A stretch of 64,000 bases of DNA from JACCTH01 sp035281645 (GCA_035281645.1 DATEDN010000092.1:1-64000), one strand, 5' to 3'; numbered from the stretch's first letter, positions 33,236 through 42,932 are shown. Numbers and translations are program-made. Notes: generated by a model from the sequence alone, not told the origin.

Positions 33236-35116
33236 TCATTTGACACTCCGCACCAATGACTGCATCCCCTCAAGGTTTTGGATTCCGGAGAGTGTCTCGA
33301 CAAAGGGATAATCGACCGAGCTCTCTCGATAGATCTCGAAGATTCCCGAGTCGAAAAGAATCAGATAGGGCTTCTCGGTGGCAATGATTTCCTCCATGCT
33401 CCAGAGGAGGTCGAACGCCTCGGCCGAATCGCGGGTTGAGTTGTAGCGATCCAGCAAACGCTCGAAATTTGCATCGTTGAAGCCGGTGGCGTTGTTGCCT
33501 CCCGTGGTGAGAGTGTCGTGGCGCTGAGACCAAAACGCCTCGTGGTGTGTGGGCCAGGCAGGGCTCCCCAGGGACCAGCCGAGGATGAACATGTCGAAGT
33601 CGAGTTCACCCTCGGAGTTTGGGACATAGACGCGCCGGATCAAGTTGTCGAAGTCGGTTGGGTTGGCCTCGGCTTGGAAACCGAGTTGCTCGAGCCAGGT
33701 TTCGATCCAGACCGCATACGTGGCGCGCAGCGGGTCATACCCGGGACCGGGGGCGAGGATCTCGACGGTCGGAAGGGGTTCGCCCTGGAAGGAAATCCCC
33801 GAGCCGGGTACGACGCCGTAACCCTCGGTGTCCATTGTTGGCTCCACTTCCCAGACAAAACCCGCCGATGCCAGGAGGTCCACAGCCTCGGCCAACCTCT
33901 CTCCAGTGGTCCTGTCGACGTATGCCGAGGCAATCTCGTCGGCCACCGCCTGGTTGAACCATTGCTGGTTCCCCTTGGGAATCGAAACGTACATGGGGAT
34001 AGCCGCCCCCTGGAGGACGCTCTCGGCCATGAACTCCTTGTCGATCATCAGCGCCAACGCGTCGCGAAACTCCGGAATGTTCATCGGAAACCGTCTCAGG
34101 TTGAATGCCAGGTACCGAAAGCCATTGGTCCCGTTGACGATGGCCTTCAGGTTGGGGTCCCGATCGAGGGATCCCGAGAGGCCGCGCGGCAATCCCAGCG
34201 GGTTCAAGATGTAATCGATCTCGCCGGCCCGCAAAGCAAGCGCGGCAGCCGCCTGACTCTGATAGATGCTGAACAGGGTGTCACTGACGAAGGGGCCGTT
34301 ATCGAAGGTGAGCCCGCCCGACTCGACACCCTTCGCTCTTCCGTAATAGGAGAGGTTGGCGACCGAATGCGCGAACGCCCCCGCCTCCAGTTCGTCGAAG
34401 ATCATCGGGCCCCCCGAGGGATCTCCGCTCCCGGAAGCCTGGTAGAGAGTGGCCACTGGATCGCCCGAGGTCGCAGCGCGGGCAACTGTCTGCTTCCAGA
34501 AGTGGGCGGGCATGATCGGCGCCACCCCGACACCGTGGGGCCAGACCGCAAGTCCCGGCGCCCGATTGAACTCGAATCGGACCGCGTGGTCACCAATCGC
34601 TTCGACATCGGTGAGACCGATCTGATCGGGGTTGGCGGGGCTGGGAAGCGGATAGGCCTGGAGCCAATTTCCCCCTAACCCGAGATCGCGGACCGTTTCG
34701 AAGGTGAAGAGGACGTCGGCCGAGGTGATCGGCGTTCCGTCGCTCCAGGTGGCGTCCCTCCGGATCGGTACCGTCACCACCCAGCCCGCCCCGCTCTCGA
34801 TCGCTCTGGGGACGGCAGTGGTGGCGGCCAGGTCGGATTCCAGCTCGACTCCCGGGTATTTCACGGCGAACAGGGCCGGCTTGGTCGGGGCCAGGACGTA
34901 GGTGTTCCAAACGCTGGCGTCGGTGTCCTGGGCGGCCCAGAAGTTGTCGGTGGTGGTCTCTCCCAATAGGCCGATCTTGTAACTGGTGAGAGGGTCCCCG
35001 AGCTCAGGCGGGCTGAGGTTGGGCAACCCCGGGGGCGTCTCGTAGACGGTCCGTTGACATCCCGCGGCGAAAAGCAGGAATGTGATCGTTGCGAGCAAGG
35101 ATCGGGATGTCCTCAT
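33236..35116 (-). CDS. ABC transporter family 5 substrate-binding lipoprotein (peptide-type)
   Basis: A 626-residue exported lipoprotein. The signal MRTSRSLLATITFLLFAAGC gives a lipidated Cys20. The mature protein has the family 5 (SBP_bac_5) features WVVTVPIRRDATWSDGTPITSADVLFTFETV near 95-125, and YLAFNLRRFPMNIPEFRDALALMIDKEF near 315-342. It probably binds oligopeptides or similar solutes outside the membrane. No permease or ATPase genes are next to it, so it is either an orphan receptor or serves transporter genes elsewhere. The next gene upstream on this strand region encodes a PHP-domain protein. Confidence 0.9.
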   Translation of the reverse strand: MRTSRSLLATITFLLFAAGCQRTVYETPPGLPNLSPPELGDPLTSYKIGLLGETTTDNFWAAQDTDASVWNTYVLAPTKPALFAVKYPGVELESDLAATTAVPRAIESGAGWVVTVPIRRDATWSDGTPITSADVLFTFETVRDLGLGGNWLQAYPLPSPANPDQIGLTDVEAIGDHAVRFEFNRAPGLAVWPHGVGVAPIMPAHFWKQTVARAATSGDPVATLYQASGSGDPSGGPMIFDELEAGAFAHSVANLSYYGRAKGVESGGLTFDNGPFVSDTLFSIYQSQAAAALALRAGEIDYILNPLGLPRGLSGSLDRDPNLKAIVNGTNGFRYLAFNLRRFPMNIPEFRDALALMIDKEFMAESVLQGAAIPMYVSIPKGNQQWFNQAVADEIASAYVDRTTGERLAEAVDLLASAGFVWEVEPTMDTEGYGVVPGSGISFQGEPLPTVEILAPGPGYDPLRATYAVWIETWLEQLGFQAEANPTDFDNLIRRVYVPNSEGELDFDMFILGWSLGSPAWPTHHEAFWSQRHDTLTTGGNNATGFNDANFERLLDRYNSTRDSAEAFDLLWSMEEIIATEKPYLILFDSGIFEIYRESSVDYPFVETLSGIQNLEGMQSLVRSVK

Positions 35117-35198
35117 CAGTCTCCAAGAAGTCGGGGAGACGCTGGTCCCGGTGCGCTCGGCCTTTTATGCCCCTGAGGCGCCGTTGCATTTCATGAGA

Positions 35199-36101
35199 TC
35201 AACCGGCCATCAACGGCTGCACCCAGGCGGTGCCAGTCGGATCGACTATCCGCGCCCGCAGCGACAGTGCGTTTCCCAATCGGCAGAAACCAACTTCACC
35301 TTCGACCTGTTCGACCACTTCGCCGTCAGCGATGAACTGGATAAGCGAGCCGCCGCGGGTGACGATGCGAAGACTCTCGCCCGATCGAACTTCGACATGA
35401 GATAGCTCCGGACCGTTGGAGGCGTAGAAACGACCGGCGGCTAGTGCGGCCGTCAAAGCCGCCGAGGTCTTTTCCTCGGCCTCCACCACCACCCACCCCC
35501 GTCCAGGATTGGAGAACTCCGCCCCCCACTCCTGGAAGTAGTGGGCATCGTCAACGGCCAGGCCAAATACCCGTTGGCCCTGCAGCAGCAACAGGTCCCA
35601 GACAGTGTCCATAGACGGCAGATCCTCAGTGCCGTCGTTGAAGGAGAGGGGGTGACCGTTGTAGACCTCGAAGAATTGCAGCCTCCGCAGAGCGGCGAGA
35701 TCCTTCCATCCCACCGATGACCAGAAGTTGGGATGGTTGACGGAGGCCATCCCGCCGTTCTCGACGATCCGATCGATCAAGCCTTGGAGGACACCCGGAA
35801 TCGATTCCCCACCCACATCTCCGAGAGACGAGCTGGTTCCGTAGCCATTGACGTGGAGGGCATATGTGCGCTCGTCGCCTTGCCACCAGCTCGTCAATTC
35901 CTCTCCCGGAATCAAGTGAATGCGCCGCCCCTCGTTCGCCAGTTGGGACTGCAGGAAGCCGGGATCGAAGCGGACGTTGTGGTCCGATATACAGAGGAAG
36001 TCGTAGCCGGCTTCGTCGTACCAACGCGCCACGACACCCGGGGCACTGTCCCCGTCGGAGAGGGAGGTGTGGGTGTGCAGGTTCCCCTTGAACCAAGGCA
36101 T
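35199..36101 (-). CDS. PHP-domain metal-dependent phosphoesterase-like protein
   Basis: A 300-residue protein with the PHP signature GNLHTHTSLSDGDSAPG at residues 5-21 and ISDHNV near 38, which supply metal-binding His and Asp residues. INHPNF-type ligands appear as VNHPNFW near 117. It lacks polymerase domains and a signal peptide, so it is a stand-alone hydrolase, perhaps acting on phosphoesters. Substrate unknown. It lies 82 bases downstream of the start of the binding lipoprotein gene on the same strand order PHP then lipoprotein, so co-transcription is possible. Confidence 0.85.
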   Translation of the reverse strand: MPWFKGNLHTHTSLSDGDSAPGVVARWYDEAGYDFLCISDHNVRFDPGFLQSQLANEGRRIHLIPGEELTSWWQGDERTYALHVNGYGTSSSLGDVGGESIPGVLQGLIDRIVENGGMASVNHPNFWSSVGWKDLAALRRLQFFEVYNGHPLSFNDGTEDLPSMDTVWDLLLLQGQRVFGLAVDDAHYFQEWGAEFSNPGRGWVVVEAEEKTSAALTAALAAGRFYASNGPELSHVEVRSGESLRIVTRGGSLIQFIADGEVVEQVEGEVGFCRLGNALSLRARIVDPTGTAWVQPLMAG

Positions 36102-36180
36102 CGCACCGATTCTCGCGGCCTCTGTGCTTCGCCCCCGCCGTAGGTAATCTCAATGGGGGGCGATAGTCCCGTTAGGACCT

Positions 36181-36345
36181 ATGAAAATGATCTTCGCATA
36201 CATCGATCCCGGAACCGGGAGCTTGCTGCTCCAGGCCATCCTCGGCGGAATTGCCGGACTGGCCGTGTTCTTCAAGACCACTGGTCGGCGCCTGTTTCGC
36301 CGAAACAAGAACACACCGGTCGAAGCGGAAACCACCGACGCCTAA
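36181..36345 (+). CDS. YIDPGTGS-type small membrane protein, 54 residues
   Basis: The frame from ATG 36181 reads MKMIFAYIDPGTGSLLLQAI, then LGGIAGLAVFF, then a basic KTTGRRLFRRNK and an acidic tail. The YIDPGTGS motif at residues 7-14 followed by one hydrophobic helix is a recurring small-protein pattern that I recall in bacteria near methyltransferase and sulfatase-like genes. The stop is two bases before the GTG of the methyltransferase, so it heads a three-gene operon. Function unknown; a scaffold or membrane anchor for the downstream enzymes is a guess. Confidence 0.72.
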   Translation: MKMIFAYIDPGTGSLLLQAILGGIAGLAVFFKTTGRRLFRRNKNTPVEAETTDA

Positions 36346-36347
36346 GG

Positions 36348-37709
36348 GTGGACAACCCCGACTCGGGTGACGCCCGATTTGATTCGGGCTCCTTTCGTGA
36401 CCCCGCCAGTCGTGTGCGTTGGCGGGGCGACCGAGTCGAGCGCGTCCTCACTGCCCAAGGCCTCGCCGACTGGCAGGCGCTCTCGGAAAGCGGGCTCTTG
36501 GAGGCGGAGCACGGGCGCTTGATTCCCACGGAATCCGACATCGACGATGCCTTGCTCAGGCATGAGCGGATTCCGATCTGGACCTACCCTTACGAGTGGA
36601 GCTTTGGAATGCTCAAGACTGCGGCCCTGCTCCAACTCGAGCTGATCGAGTCCGCGCTCGATCGTGGACTCACTCTCAAGGACGCCACTCCTTACAACAT
36701 CCAATTCCGAGGCGTGGATCCGGTGTTTGTCGACATCGGCTCGTTCCGCCCCTACGAGCAGGGAGAGCCGTGGCTCGGCTACGGGCAGTTCTGCCGATTG
36801 TTCCTCTATCCCCTCATGGTGCAAGCTCATGCCGGGATACCCTTTCGACCCCTCTTGCGCGGGTCCCTCGACGGCATCGATCCCGAGATCGCCCAGGCCA
36901 TGTTGCGCGGCAATCGCCTCAAGTCCGGTGTGCTCCTGGACGTGGTGATGCAGGCCCGTGCTCAGCGGAAAACGGCAGGAAGAGATGTCCGCCGAGAGCT
37001 CTCCGAGGCCGGATTCAGACCGGAGATGATCAAGGCAAACCTGGCTCGCCTGCATCGCATCGTCAGCGGTCTCGATTGGGTACCAGGAGAAAGCACCTGG
37101 TCCGGCTACAGCGAATGCGCCCACGTCGGAACCCAGAGAGAACCAAAGGCCGACTTCGTTCGGCGGATCGCAGCACAGAAGCAACGGGTTACTACGTGGG
37201 ATCTGGGAGCCAACGACGGATATTTCTCGCGGCTGGTGGCCCCGCATAGTGATTGGGCTCTGGCCGCCGATGCCGACGAGTTGGTGATAGATCGGCTCTT
37301 CCAGAGCCTCTGGGAATCGGAGACGAAGAACGTGCTCCCCATCGTCTTCGATCTCTCAGACCCTTCTCCTGGCCTGGGGTGGCGGGGGCGAGAGCGCAAG
37401 CGGCTCGACGAACGGGGTCGACCCGACCTCGTGCTCCTGCTGGCGGTGGTCCACCACTTGGTCGTCAGCGGCAACCTCCCGCTGACCGAGGTAATTGACT
37501 GGCTGCGATCGCTCTCCTCGGAAGTGGTCTTCGAATGGGTGCCGCCCACCGATCCCATGGCCCGGCAGTTGGCTCTCAACAAGCGCGGCGGCGAAATTCA
37601 CGTCGACTACGACGAGACGACCCTGCGTCAAGCCTTGGACGATCGTTTCGACATCGCCTCAGAGTCGGCACTCGAAGGGCGCATCCTTTTTCATCTCGTC
37701 CCGCGGTGA
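36348..37709 (+). CDS. Class I SAM-dependent methyltransferase-like protein
   Basis: A 453-residue protein from GTG 36348. The N-terminal half has a kinase-like look (LKDATPYNIQFRGVDPVFVDIGSFRPYEQGEPW near residues 112-144), which in such proteins is a non-catalytic domain. The C-terminal half is a Rossmann-fold methyltransferase with motif I VTTWDLGANDGYFSRLVA near 281 and a later LVLLLAVVHHLVVSGNLPL. EVVFEWVPPTDPMARQLALNKRG near 394 is typical of the subgroup. It sits between the YIDPGTGS protein (2 bases) and the sulfatase-like gene (4-base overlap), so the three likely act on a common envelope polymer. Confidence 0.8.
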   Translation: MDNPDSGDARFDSGSFRDPASRVRWRGDRVERVLTAQGLADWQALSESGLLEAEHGRLIPTESDIDDALLRHERIPIWTYPYEWSFGMLKTAALLQLELIESALDRGLTLKDATPYNIQFRGVDPVFVDIGSFRPYEQGEPWLGYGQFCRLFLYPLMVQAHAGIPFRPLLRGSLDGIDPEIAQAMLRGNRLKSGVLLDVVMQARAQRKTAGRDVRRELSEAGFRPEMIKANLARLHRIVSGLDWVPGESTWSGYSECAHVGTQREPKADFVRRIAAQKQRVTTWDLGANDGYFSRLVAPHSDWALAADADELVIDRLFQSLWESETKNVLPIVFDLSDPSPGLGWRGRERKRLDERGRPDLVLLLAVVHHLVVSGNLPLTEVIDWLRSLSSEVVFEWVPPTDPMARQLALNKRGGEIHVDYDETTLRQALDDRFDIASESALEGRILFHLVPR

Positions 37710-39721
37710 CCAACCGACTCACCCGCATATCAGCTCTCATCACCTTGGCGACGATGGGAGTGGCGTGGCCGGTCCTCGAGATCCTCGGTCGCAACGCTGA
37801 GTTTTTTGTCGCCCGGGGATCGGGCCGGCTTGAAATAGTCGTATTGGCCTTGGCTCTGGGATTCGGAGTTCCGGCCATCGTCGCCCTCCCAGGTTTGCTT
37901 CCCGGCAAGGCGGGGCTGGCAATCTCGACGGCTTTCGCGGTGCTACTGGGCGCGGTGCTCGGCTACCTCCTTTTTCGCCGCCTCGGGCTGGAGCCCGGAA
38001 TCGAAGAAGCGCTGGCGCTCGGTTTCGGCGTGGGGGCCGTGGTTGCCGTTCACCGAAGCGGGGCCGCCCAAAGTCTGGTTCGGCTGCTCGCCTTCAGCCC
38101 CCTGATTGTCGTCCCTTATTTCTTGCTGGCAACTCCCTCGGGCGGCATCGTGACTGATAGAGGGGTGCCCATCGCCTCGGCCGTCGACCCGCAACGACGG
38201 CCTCCGATCGTTTTTCTCATCTTCGATGAGTTTCCCCTCGCTTCACTGATCGACCCCGAAGGCAACCTCCGCCGTGATCGCTATCCCAACTTCGCCGCCT
38301 TGGCCGACGACGGGACCTGGTTTCGCAACGCCATGACCGTCCAGCAACAGACGGAACATTCGGTTCCGGCGATCCTCACTGGGATCAATCCCGATACCGA
38401 TCTCAATCCGTATGCCGGCCAGTATCCCGGCAGCCTCTTCACCGCTCTTTCTTCGGCGTATCGAATGGACGTCCAGGAGACGATGACTCGGCTTTGTCCG
38501 GTGACTGTGTGCGAACGAGTGCCTGACCTCGAGGTTCGCGGAGTCGCACCGCTGATCCGCGACGTTGGCGTGATCGCCGGTCACACACTGCTCCCTCCTT
38601 GGGCCACCGCATCGCTTCCCCTTATCGATCGCAACTGGGGCAACTTTGGCCAAGCCACCGAGGACTTCAACGCCATCGAGGCCTTCAATGATGCCCGCCG
38701 CGACGATCCCCGCGAGACGATCGAGGAACTGACGACTGCTATCGAGGAAAACCGATCGGCCCAGCCGACCTTTTTCTTCGCCCATGAACTCCTCCCGCAC
38801 AACCCCTGGCAATTCCTACCCAGCGGACAGAGGTATCTCCTCGACTCGGAACGATTACCGGGGAGCGCCTCCACCGGGTGGGGCCCCAACGCATGGCTAT
38901 CGGCCCAGGCCTTGCAGCGTCACCTGCTGCAGGTGCAGTACGTCGACCGAGCTTTGGGGCAAGTCATTGACGCCATGAAGGAATCAGGCATCTACGAGGA
39001 AAGCCTTCTGGTAGTGGTAGCCGATCATGGGATCGCGTTGCGGCCCAACATCGAGCACTGGCGCAAGATCACTCCGGAGACGATCGGTGAGGTGGCGGCG
39101 ATACCGCTATTCATCAAGCCTCCGGCAGATTCGGCGGCCTCTGCTCAGGCGGGCCAGGTCGACGACCGACGCGCCCACACCACCGACATCGCCCCCACCG
39201 TGGCCGACCTGCTGGGCTTCGCCCTTCCCTGGACTGCCGATGGCGTATCCCTCTTCGGCCCCGATCCCCACCGAACGGAGACGACCACGACTGGCCCGAG
39301 CTCGTCAGCCACCTTCGGCGTCGAAGGTGAAGAGGTCTTGGCGGTGGCGGGCCGAAACGCCGAGTGGTTCCCCACCGGCGATCCTTATGAGTTGAGGCCC
39401 CCAGAAGCCCCCGATCTCATCGGAGAACCCATCTCCGCGTTGACGGCTATCAACGAAGCGGTCCGGATCAGCGTCGATCGCCTTTCCGCCTACGAAGACG
39501 TCGATCCCGAGGGCGACCGGGTGCCAGCGCGGATCACCGGTCGGGTGTTGGGATTGCCCGAAGGCGAAGAGACGCTTGTAGCGGTGGCCGTCAACGGCGT
39601 AATCGAGGCCGTGGTTCGCTCGTTTCACGACCGGGGACGGAGCGGCTTCCAGGCGATGATCCCGCCCGACCGCTTCCGCCCCGGAAACAACATGATCGAA
39701 GCGATCCCCTTCCTCCCCTAA
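37706..39721 (+). CDS. Sulfatase-like (alkaline phosphatase superfamily) membrane protein
   Basis: A 671-residue protein from GTG 37706 (GTGA overlap with the previous stop). The first 140 residues hold about five membrane helices. The extracytoplasmic part is sulfatase-like: PPIVFLIFDEFPLASLID near 157 gives a metal-binding Asp, and QQQTEHSVPAILTG near 202 is the nucleophile region with Thr/Ser. LVVVADHGIALRP near 434 and HTTDIAPTVADLLG near 491 are later metal ligands. The fold matches LTA-synthase or phosphoethanolamine-transferase-type enzymes, which transfer phospho-groups onto envelope glycans. Substrate unknown. It is followed at once by repeat copy 3. Confidence 0.85.
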   Translation: MTNRLTRISALITLATMGVAWPVLEILGRNAEFFVARGSGRLEIVVLALALGFGVPAIVALPGLLPGKAGLAISTAFAVLLGAVLGYLLFRRLGLEPGIEEALALGFGVGAVVAVHRSGAAQSLVRLLAFSPLIVVPYFLLATPSGGIVTDRGVPIASAVDPQRRPPIVFLIFDEFPLASLIDPEGNLRRDRYPNFAALADDGTWFRNAMTVQQQTEHSVPAILTGINPDTDLNPYAGQYPGSLFTALSSAYRMDVQETMTRLCPVTVCERVPDLEVRGVAPLIRDVGVIAGHTLLPPWATASLPLIDRNWGNFGQATEDFNAIEAFNDARRDDPRETIEELTTAIEENRSAQPTFFFAHELLPHNPWQFLPSGQRYLLDSERLPGSASTGWGPNAWLSAQALQRHLLQVQYVDRALGQVIDAMKESGIYEESLLVVVADHGIALRPNIEHWRKITPETIGEVAAIPLFIKPPADSAASAQAGQVDDRRAHTTDIAPTVADLLGFALPWTADGVSLFGPDPHRTETTTTGPSSSATFGVEGEEVLAVAGRNAEWFPTGDPYELRPPEAPDLIGEPISALTAINEAVRISVDRLSAYEDVDPEGDRVPARITGRVLGLPEGEETLVAVAVNGVIEAVVRSFHDRGRSGFQAMIPPDRFRPGNNMIEAIPFLP

Positions 39722-39724
39722 TTT

Positions 39725-39777
39725 GCGAACCCAGGGTTCGGAGGGCGGCCCTGCCTATCTGTGAGCCCGCAGAACGA
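39725..39777 (+). repeat. 53-bp imperfect-palindrome repeat, copy 3 (solo)
   Basis: It begins with the invariant GCGAACCCAGGGTTC and ends GCAGAACGA. It starts three bases after the sulfatase-like stop and ends one base before the next gene, filling a 56-base convergent gap. AGGGC-G-GCCCT forms an inner stem. A role as a bidirectional terminator would fit. Confidence 0.9.
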
Positions 39778-40668
39778 TCAAACCAGGGACTCCAGCGCCG
39801 GCTCGAGGTCAGGGTGGGTGAACTCGAAGCCCGAGGCATGCACGGCAGCCGGGATCATGTGGCGGGACTCGAGCAATTCTCCCGAGAAGCCACCCAGCAC
39901 CGCCCGCACCGCGAAGGCGGGGGCCGGAAAAAAACCGGGGCGACGGAGCACCCGAGCCAGCGTCTTCGCCCAGTCGCCCTGGCGACGAGCATCGGGTGCA
40001 GAGAGGTTGAAAGGCCCGCTCAACTCGTTCTCGAGGGCATAGATCATGAAGGCAATGACGTCGTCGAGGTGGATCCAAGACCACCATTGGCGGCCGCCGG
40101 CAACTGGCCCGAGAATTCCCAGATTGGCCACTAGCCGGAGGCGCTTCCAGGCCGGACCATGGCGACCAAGGATTATCCCTCCCCGGGTGCGGGAGACTTT
40201 CATCCCGAGACGTTCCGCGCCCATCGCCGCTACCTCCCAGTCACGGATGATCGCCGGGATGAATCCCTCACCTGCCACTGCATCCTCGGTCAGGGTCTCG
40301 TCGCCCCGGTCGCCGTAGTAGCCGCTCGTGCTCATCGAGACCATCACCCGAGGTGGCTCCGTGAGTGATGAGATCCCCTCGACCAGGCGGTTGGTCAGCC
40401 CCACCCGCGACTCGCGCAGGCGGCGTTTCTTGGCTTCGGTCCAGCGACCATTAGCCGGCTCGCCGGCGAGATTGACGACGGCGTCAACTCCATCCCAGGC
40501 GGCTCGAGGCGGGGGACCGACTCTTGGATCCCATTCCAGGCTCGCCGCCGATGTCGGCTGTCGTCCTCCGGGGCGACTGAGGATCACCGGCGCATGGCCG
40601 TGATCCTGAAGAGATCTGACCAGGGCCGAACCGATAAACCCGGTGCCCCCGGTGACAAGAACCCTCAC
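39778..40668 (-). CDS. TIGR01777-family NAD-dependent epimerase-like protein
   Basis: A 296-residue extended SDR. MRVLVTGGTGFIGSALVRSL is the NAD(P)-binding start with GGTGFIG. WDGVDAVVNLAGEP near residue 58 and SMSTSGYYGDRGDETLTED near 110 (with the YYG Tyr) are specific for the YfcH/TIGR01777 group, as is the C-terminal FPAPAFAVRAVLGG. Members are NAD-dependent oxidoreductases linked loosely to cell-division inhibition in older annotation, with no proven reaction. It diverges from the MFS gene at 40744. Confidence 0.9.
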   Translation of the reverse strand: MRVLVTGGTGFIGSALVRSLQDHGHAPVILSRPGGRQPTSAASLEWDPRVGPPPRAAWDGVDAVVNLAGEPANGRWTEAKKRRLRESRVGLTNRLVEGISSLTEPPRVMVSMSTSGYYGDRGDETLTEDAVAGEGFIPAIIRDWEVAAMGAERLGMKVSRTRGGIILGRHGPAWKRLRLVANLGILGPVAGGRQWWSWIHLDDVIAFMIYALENELSGPFNLSAPDARRQGDWAKTLARVLRRPGFFPAPAFAVRAVLGGFSGELLESRHMIPAAVHASGFEFTHPDLEPALESLV

Positions 40669-40743
40669 GGCTGATTCATTCCCGTAACCACCACCGGCGA
40701 AGCATCCAATCTTGGGGGCGCGATCCTAAGCAAGAATGGCCCA

Positions 40744-41895
40744 GTGCCAGCCAGGTTCGGATTCGGGGCGATCCTGGCCGTGGTCATGGGGGTGGCGACG
40801 TTCGCCCTCACGGTCTTCGGAGTCCTCACCAGTCAGCTGATCAATGAGTTCGGCATCGCCCGCTGGCAGGTGGGGGCCTTAGTGACGGCATCATCGGCTG
40901 CCGGGGCGGTCCTCTCCCCGACGATCGGTCGCCTTACCGACCGTTTCGGCGGTCGGCGCTCGGCCCTCGTCAATCTCGGCCTGGGAACCCTGGCCCTCGG
41001 TGCTTTGGCCCTTGCGCCCACCTTTGGCCTTCTGGTCATCGCCGCCCTCGTCACGGGGATAGCCCAGGGCATGGCCAACCCCGCCACGAACAAGCTGATC
41101 TCGCTCCATGTCCCCGCCGGGAGCCGGGGCCTCATCACCGGGATCAAGCAGTCGGGAGTCCAGGTGGGAACCGTGGTCGGAGGGCTGGCGCTTCCCTTGC
41201 TCGCCCTGGCCTGGGGCTGGCGATGGGCGGTAGCGACATTTGCCGGACTGGCCGCGATTGGCCTTCTCTCGGCGTTCGTGATCGTCCCGCACGACCCCGG
41301 GCGAGAAACGTCGGAGGTCAACAGAGAGAAGGGAGTCCCGGCGGACATCATCCGCCTCGCGGGCTACGGCTTCTTGCTCGGAGCCGGCGGCTCAGCGCTC
41401 TTCACCTACACAGCCCTCTATGGACAGGAGACCCTCGGATACTCCCCGGCCACGGCTGGAGCTGCAGTCGCCCTCATGGGCGGGGTTGGGGTGGTGTCGC
41501 GTATCGCTTGGAGCCACGCCGCTGAACGCGGCCATCGCTATCGGGGATCTTTGATCTGGCTGGCGGCCTTGTCCACTGTCGCCGCCTTGCTGATGGCGGC
41601 AGCTCCCGCATTTCCTCCGCTGGTTTGGCTGGCCGCCGCCACCACCGGGCTCTCGGCTAGTGCCTGGAACTCCGTGGGAATGCTGGCGATCATCTTCATG
41701 GTCCCGGCTACCTCTGCCGGCCGAGCCTCCGGTGTAGTGCTTTTCGGGTTTCTGGCCGGCTTGGGATTGGGGGCGCCGGTGTTCGGATGGTCCGTCGATG
41801 CCCTCGGCACGTATCTGCCTGGGTGGTTGACCGCGGCGGGGTTGTTCGCCGCCGGGTGGATCGTGGCAATGTCGCTTCCGCGGACCAACGGCTAG
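40744..41895 (+). CDS. Major facilitator superfamily transporter
   Basis: A 383-residue protein with 12 predicted helices, starting at GTG. The loop between helices 2 and 3 reads GRLTDRFGGRRSALV, the MFS signature. The second half repeats the motif only weakly (SHAAERGHRYRG). Size and pattern fit an organic-anion or drug-type MFS. Substrate not predictable. Its TAG stop shares CTAG with the LLM gene on the other strand. Confidence 0.88.
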   Translation: MPARFGFGAILAVVMGVATFALTVFGVLTSQLINEFGIARWQVGALVTASSAAGAVLSPTIGRLTDRFGGRRSALVNLGLGTLALGALALAPTFGLLVIAALVTGIAQGMANPATNKLISLHVPAGSRGLITGIKQSGVQVGTVVGGLALPLLALAWGWRWAVATFAGLAAIGLLSAFVIVPHDPGRETSEVNREKGVPADIIRLAGYGFLLGAGGSALFTYTALYGQETLGYSPATAGAAVALMGGVGVVSRIAWSHAAERGHRYRGSLIWLAALSTVAALLMAAAPAFPPLVWLAAATTGLSASAWNSVGMLAIIFMVPATSAGRASGVVLFGFLAGLGLGAPVFGWSVDALGTYLPGWLTAAGLFAAGWIVAMSLPRTNG

Positions 41896-42932
41896 CCGAG
41901 GGCCTGGCGCACCCGAGGTGCGACCTCTTTGCCGAAGAGCTCGATCGAACTCAAGACCTGATCGTGGGGCATCGTCCCGACACTGATGTGGAGCATGAAG
42001 CGAACGATCCCGAGCACCTTGGCCCAGCGAACGATCTTGTCGGCCACTGTCTCCGGGTCTCCTATCACGAGCGAGCCGGCGGGTCCGCGCATCCCGTCGA
42101 ACTGAATGCGGGTCATCGGCGACCACCCACGCTCTCGCCCGAGCTGCGTCATCGTCACCGCATAAGGTGGATAGAAGTCTTCGGCAGCCTGTTCGGTGCT
42201 GGTGGCGACATATCCGTGGGCGTGGACGGCCAGCGGCACGGACGCGGGGTCGAAGCCGGCTTCCTTCAGTGCCCGGCGGTGTATGTCCCCGAGGACCGAA
42301 AAGCGATCAGGAATCCCGCCGATGATGGCCAGAGCCACGGGCAGGCCCCGGAGTCCGGCCCGCACCATCGATTCGGGGCTGCCTCCGACACCGACCCAAA
42401 TCGGCAATGGCTCCTGGTAGGGCCGGGGATAAATCGCTTGATCGGTCAGAGGCGGCCGAAACTTCCCCGACCAGGTCACCCGCTCGTTGTCGCGGATGGC
42501 CAGAAGCAAATCGAGTTTCTCAGCAAACAGCTCGTCGTAGTCGGCCAGGTCGTAACCGAACAGAGGAAAAGATTCAATGAAGGAGCCGCGACCAACCAGC
42601 AACTCCGCCCGTCCCTCTGACAGTAGGTCGAGGGTGGCAAATTGCTGGAAGACCCGAACCGGATCGTCCGAAGAAAGGATGACGACGGCCGGAGCCAGCC
42701 GGATTCGGTCGGTGCGGGCGGCGATAGCGGCCAGGACCACCGCCGGCGCCGAGGAAGCGAAGTCGGGCCGGTGGTGCTCGCCGATTCCGTATACATCGAG
42801 TCCCACTGCTTCGCATAGCTCGGCTTCCTCGACAACCTGGCGAAGTCGCTCGCCATGGCTACGAACTTCACCCGTAACTGGATGCGGCGTGGTCTCGGCG
42901 AATGTCGTGATCCCTAATTCCATGCCCGACAA
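41892..42932 (-). CDS. LLM-class flavin-dependent oxidoreductase
   Basis: A 346-residue bacterial-luciferase-like protein. The signature VVEEAELCEAVGLDVYGIGEHHRPDF near residues 33-58 includes the GEHH motif common in FMN-dependent members. ILSSDDPVRVFQQFATLDLLSEGRAELLVGRGS near 84 and IWVGVGGSPES near 177 complete the barrel. It belongs to the same superfamily as two other genes here but is more luciferase-like than F420-type. Start ATG 42932 or 42923 (MELGIT). Its role is not predictable from the neighbours. Confidence 0.87.
   Translation of the reverse strand: MSGMELGITTFAETTPHPVTGEVRSHGERLRQVVEEAELCEAVGLDVYGIGEHHRPDFASSAPAVVLAAIAARTDRIRLAPAVVILSSDDPVRVFQQFATLDLLSEGRAELLVGRGSFIESFPLFGYDLADYDELFAEKLDLLLAIRDNERVTWSGKFRPPLTDQAIYPRPYQEPLPIWVGVGGSPESMVRAGLRGLPVALAIIGGIPDRFSVLGDIHRRALKEAGFDPASVPLAVHAHGYVATSTEQAAEDFYPPYAVTMTQLGRERGWSPMTRIQFDGMRGPAGSLVIGDPETVADKIVRWAKVLGIVRFMLHISVGTMPHDQVLSSIELFGKEVAPRVRQALG

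Noticed and set aside
33518..34678. A 386-codon open frame antisense to the family 5 binding lipoprotein
   Set aside because: It lacks domain features and is a product of high G+C codon bias opposite a clearly recognised gene.
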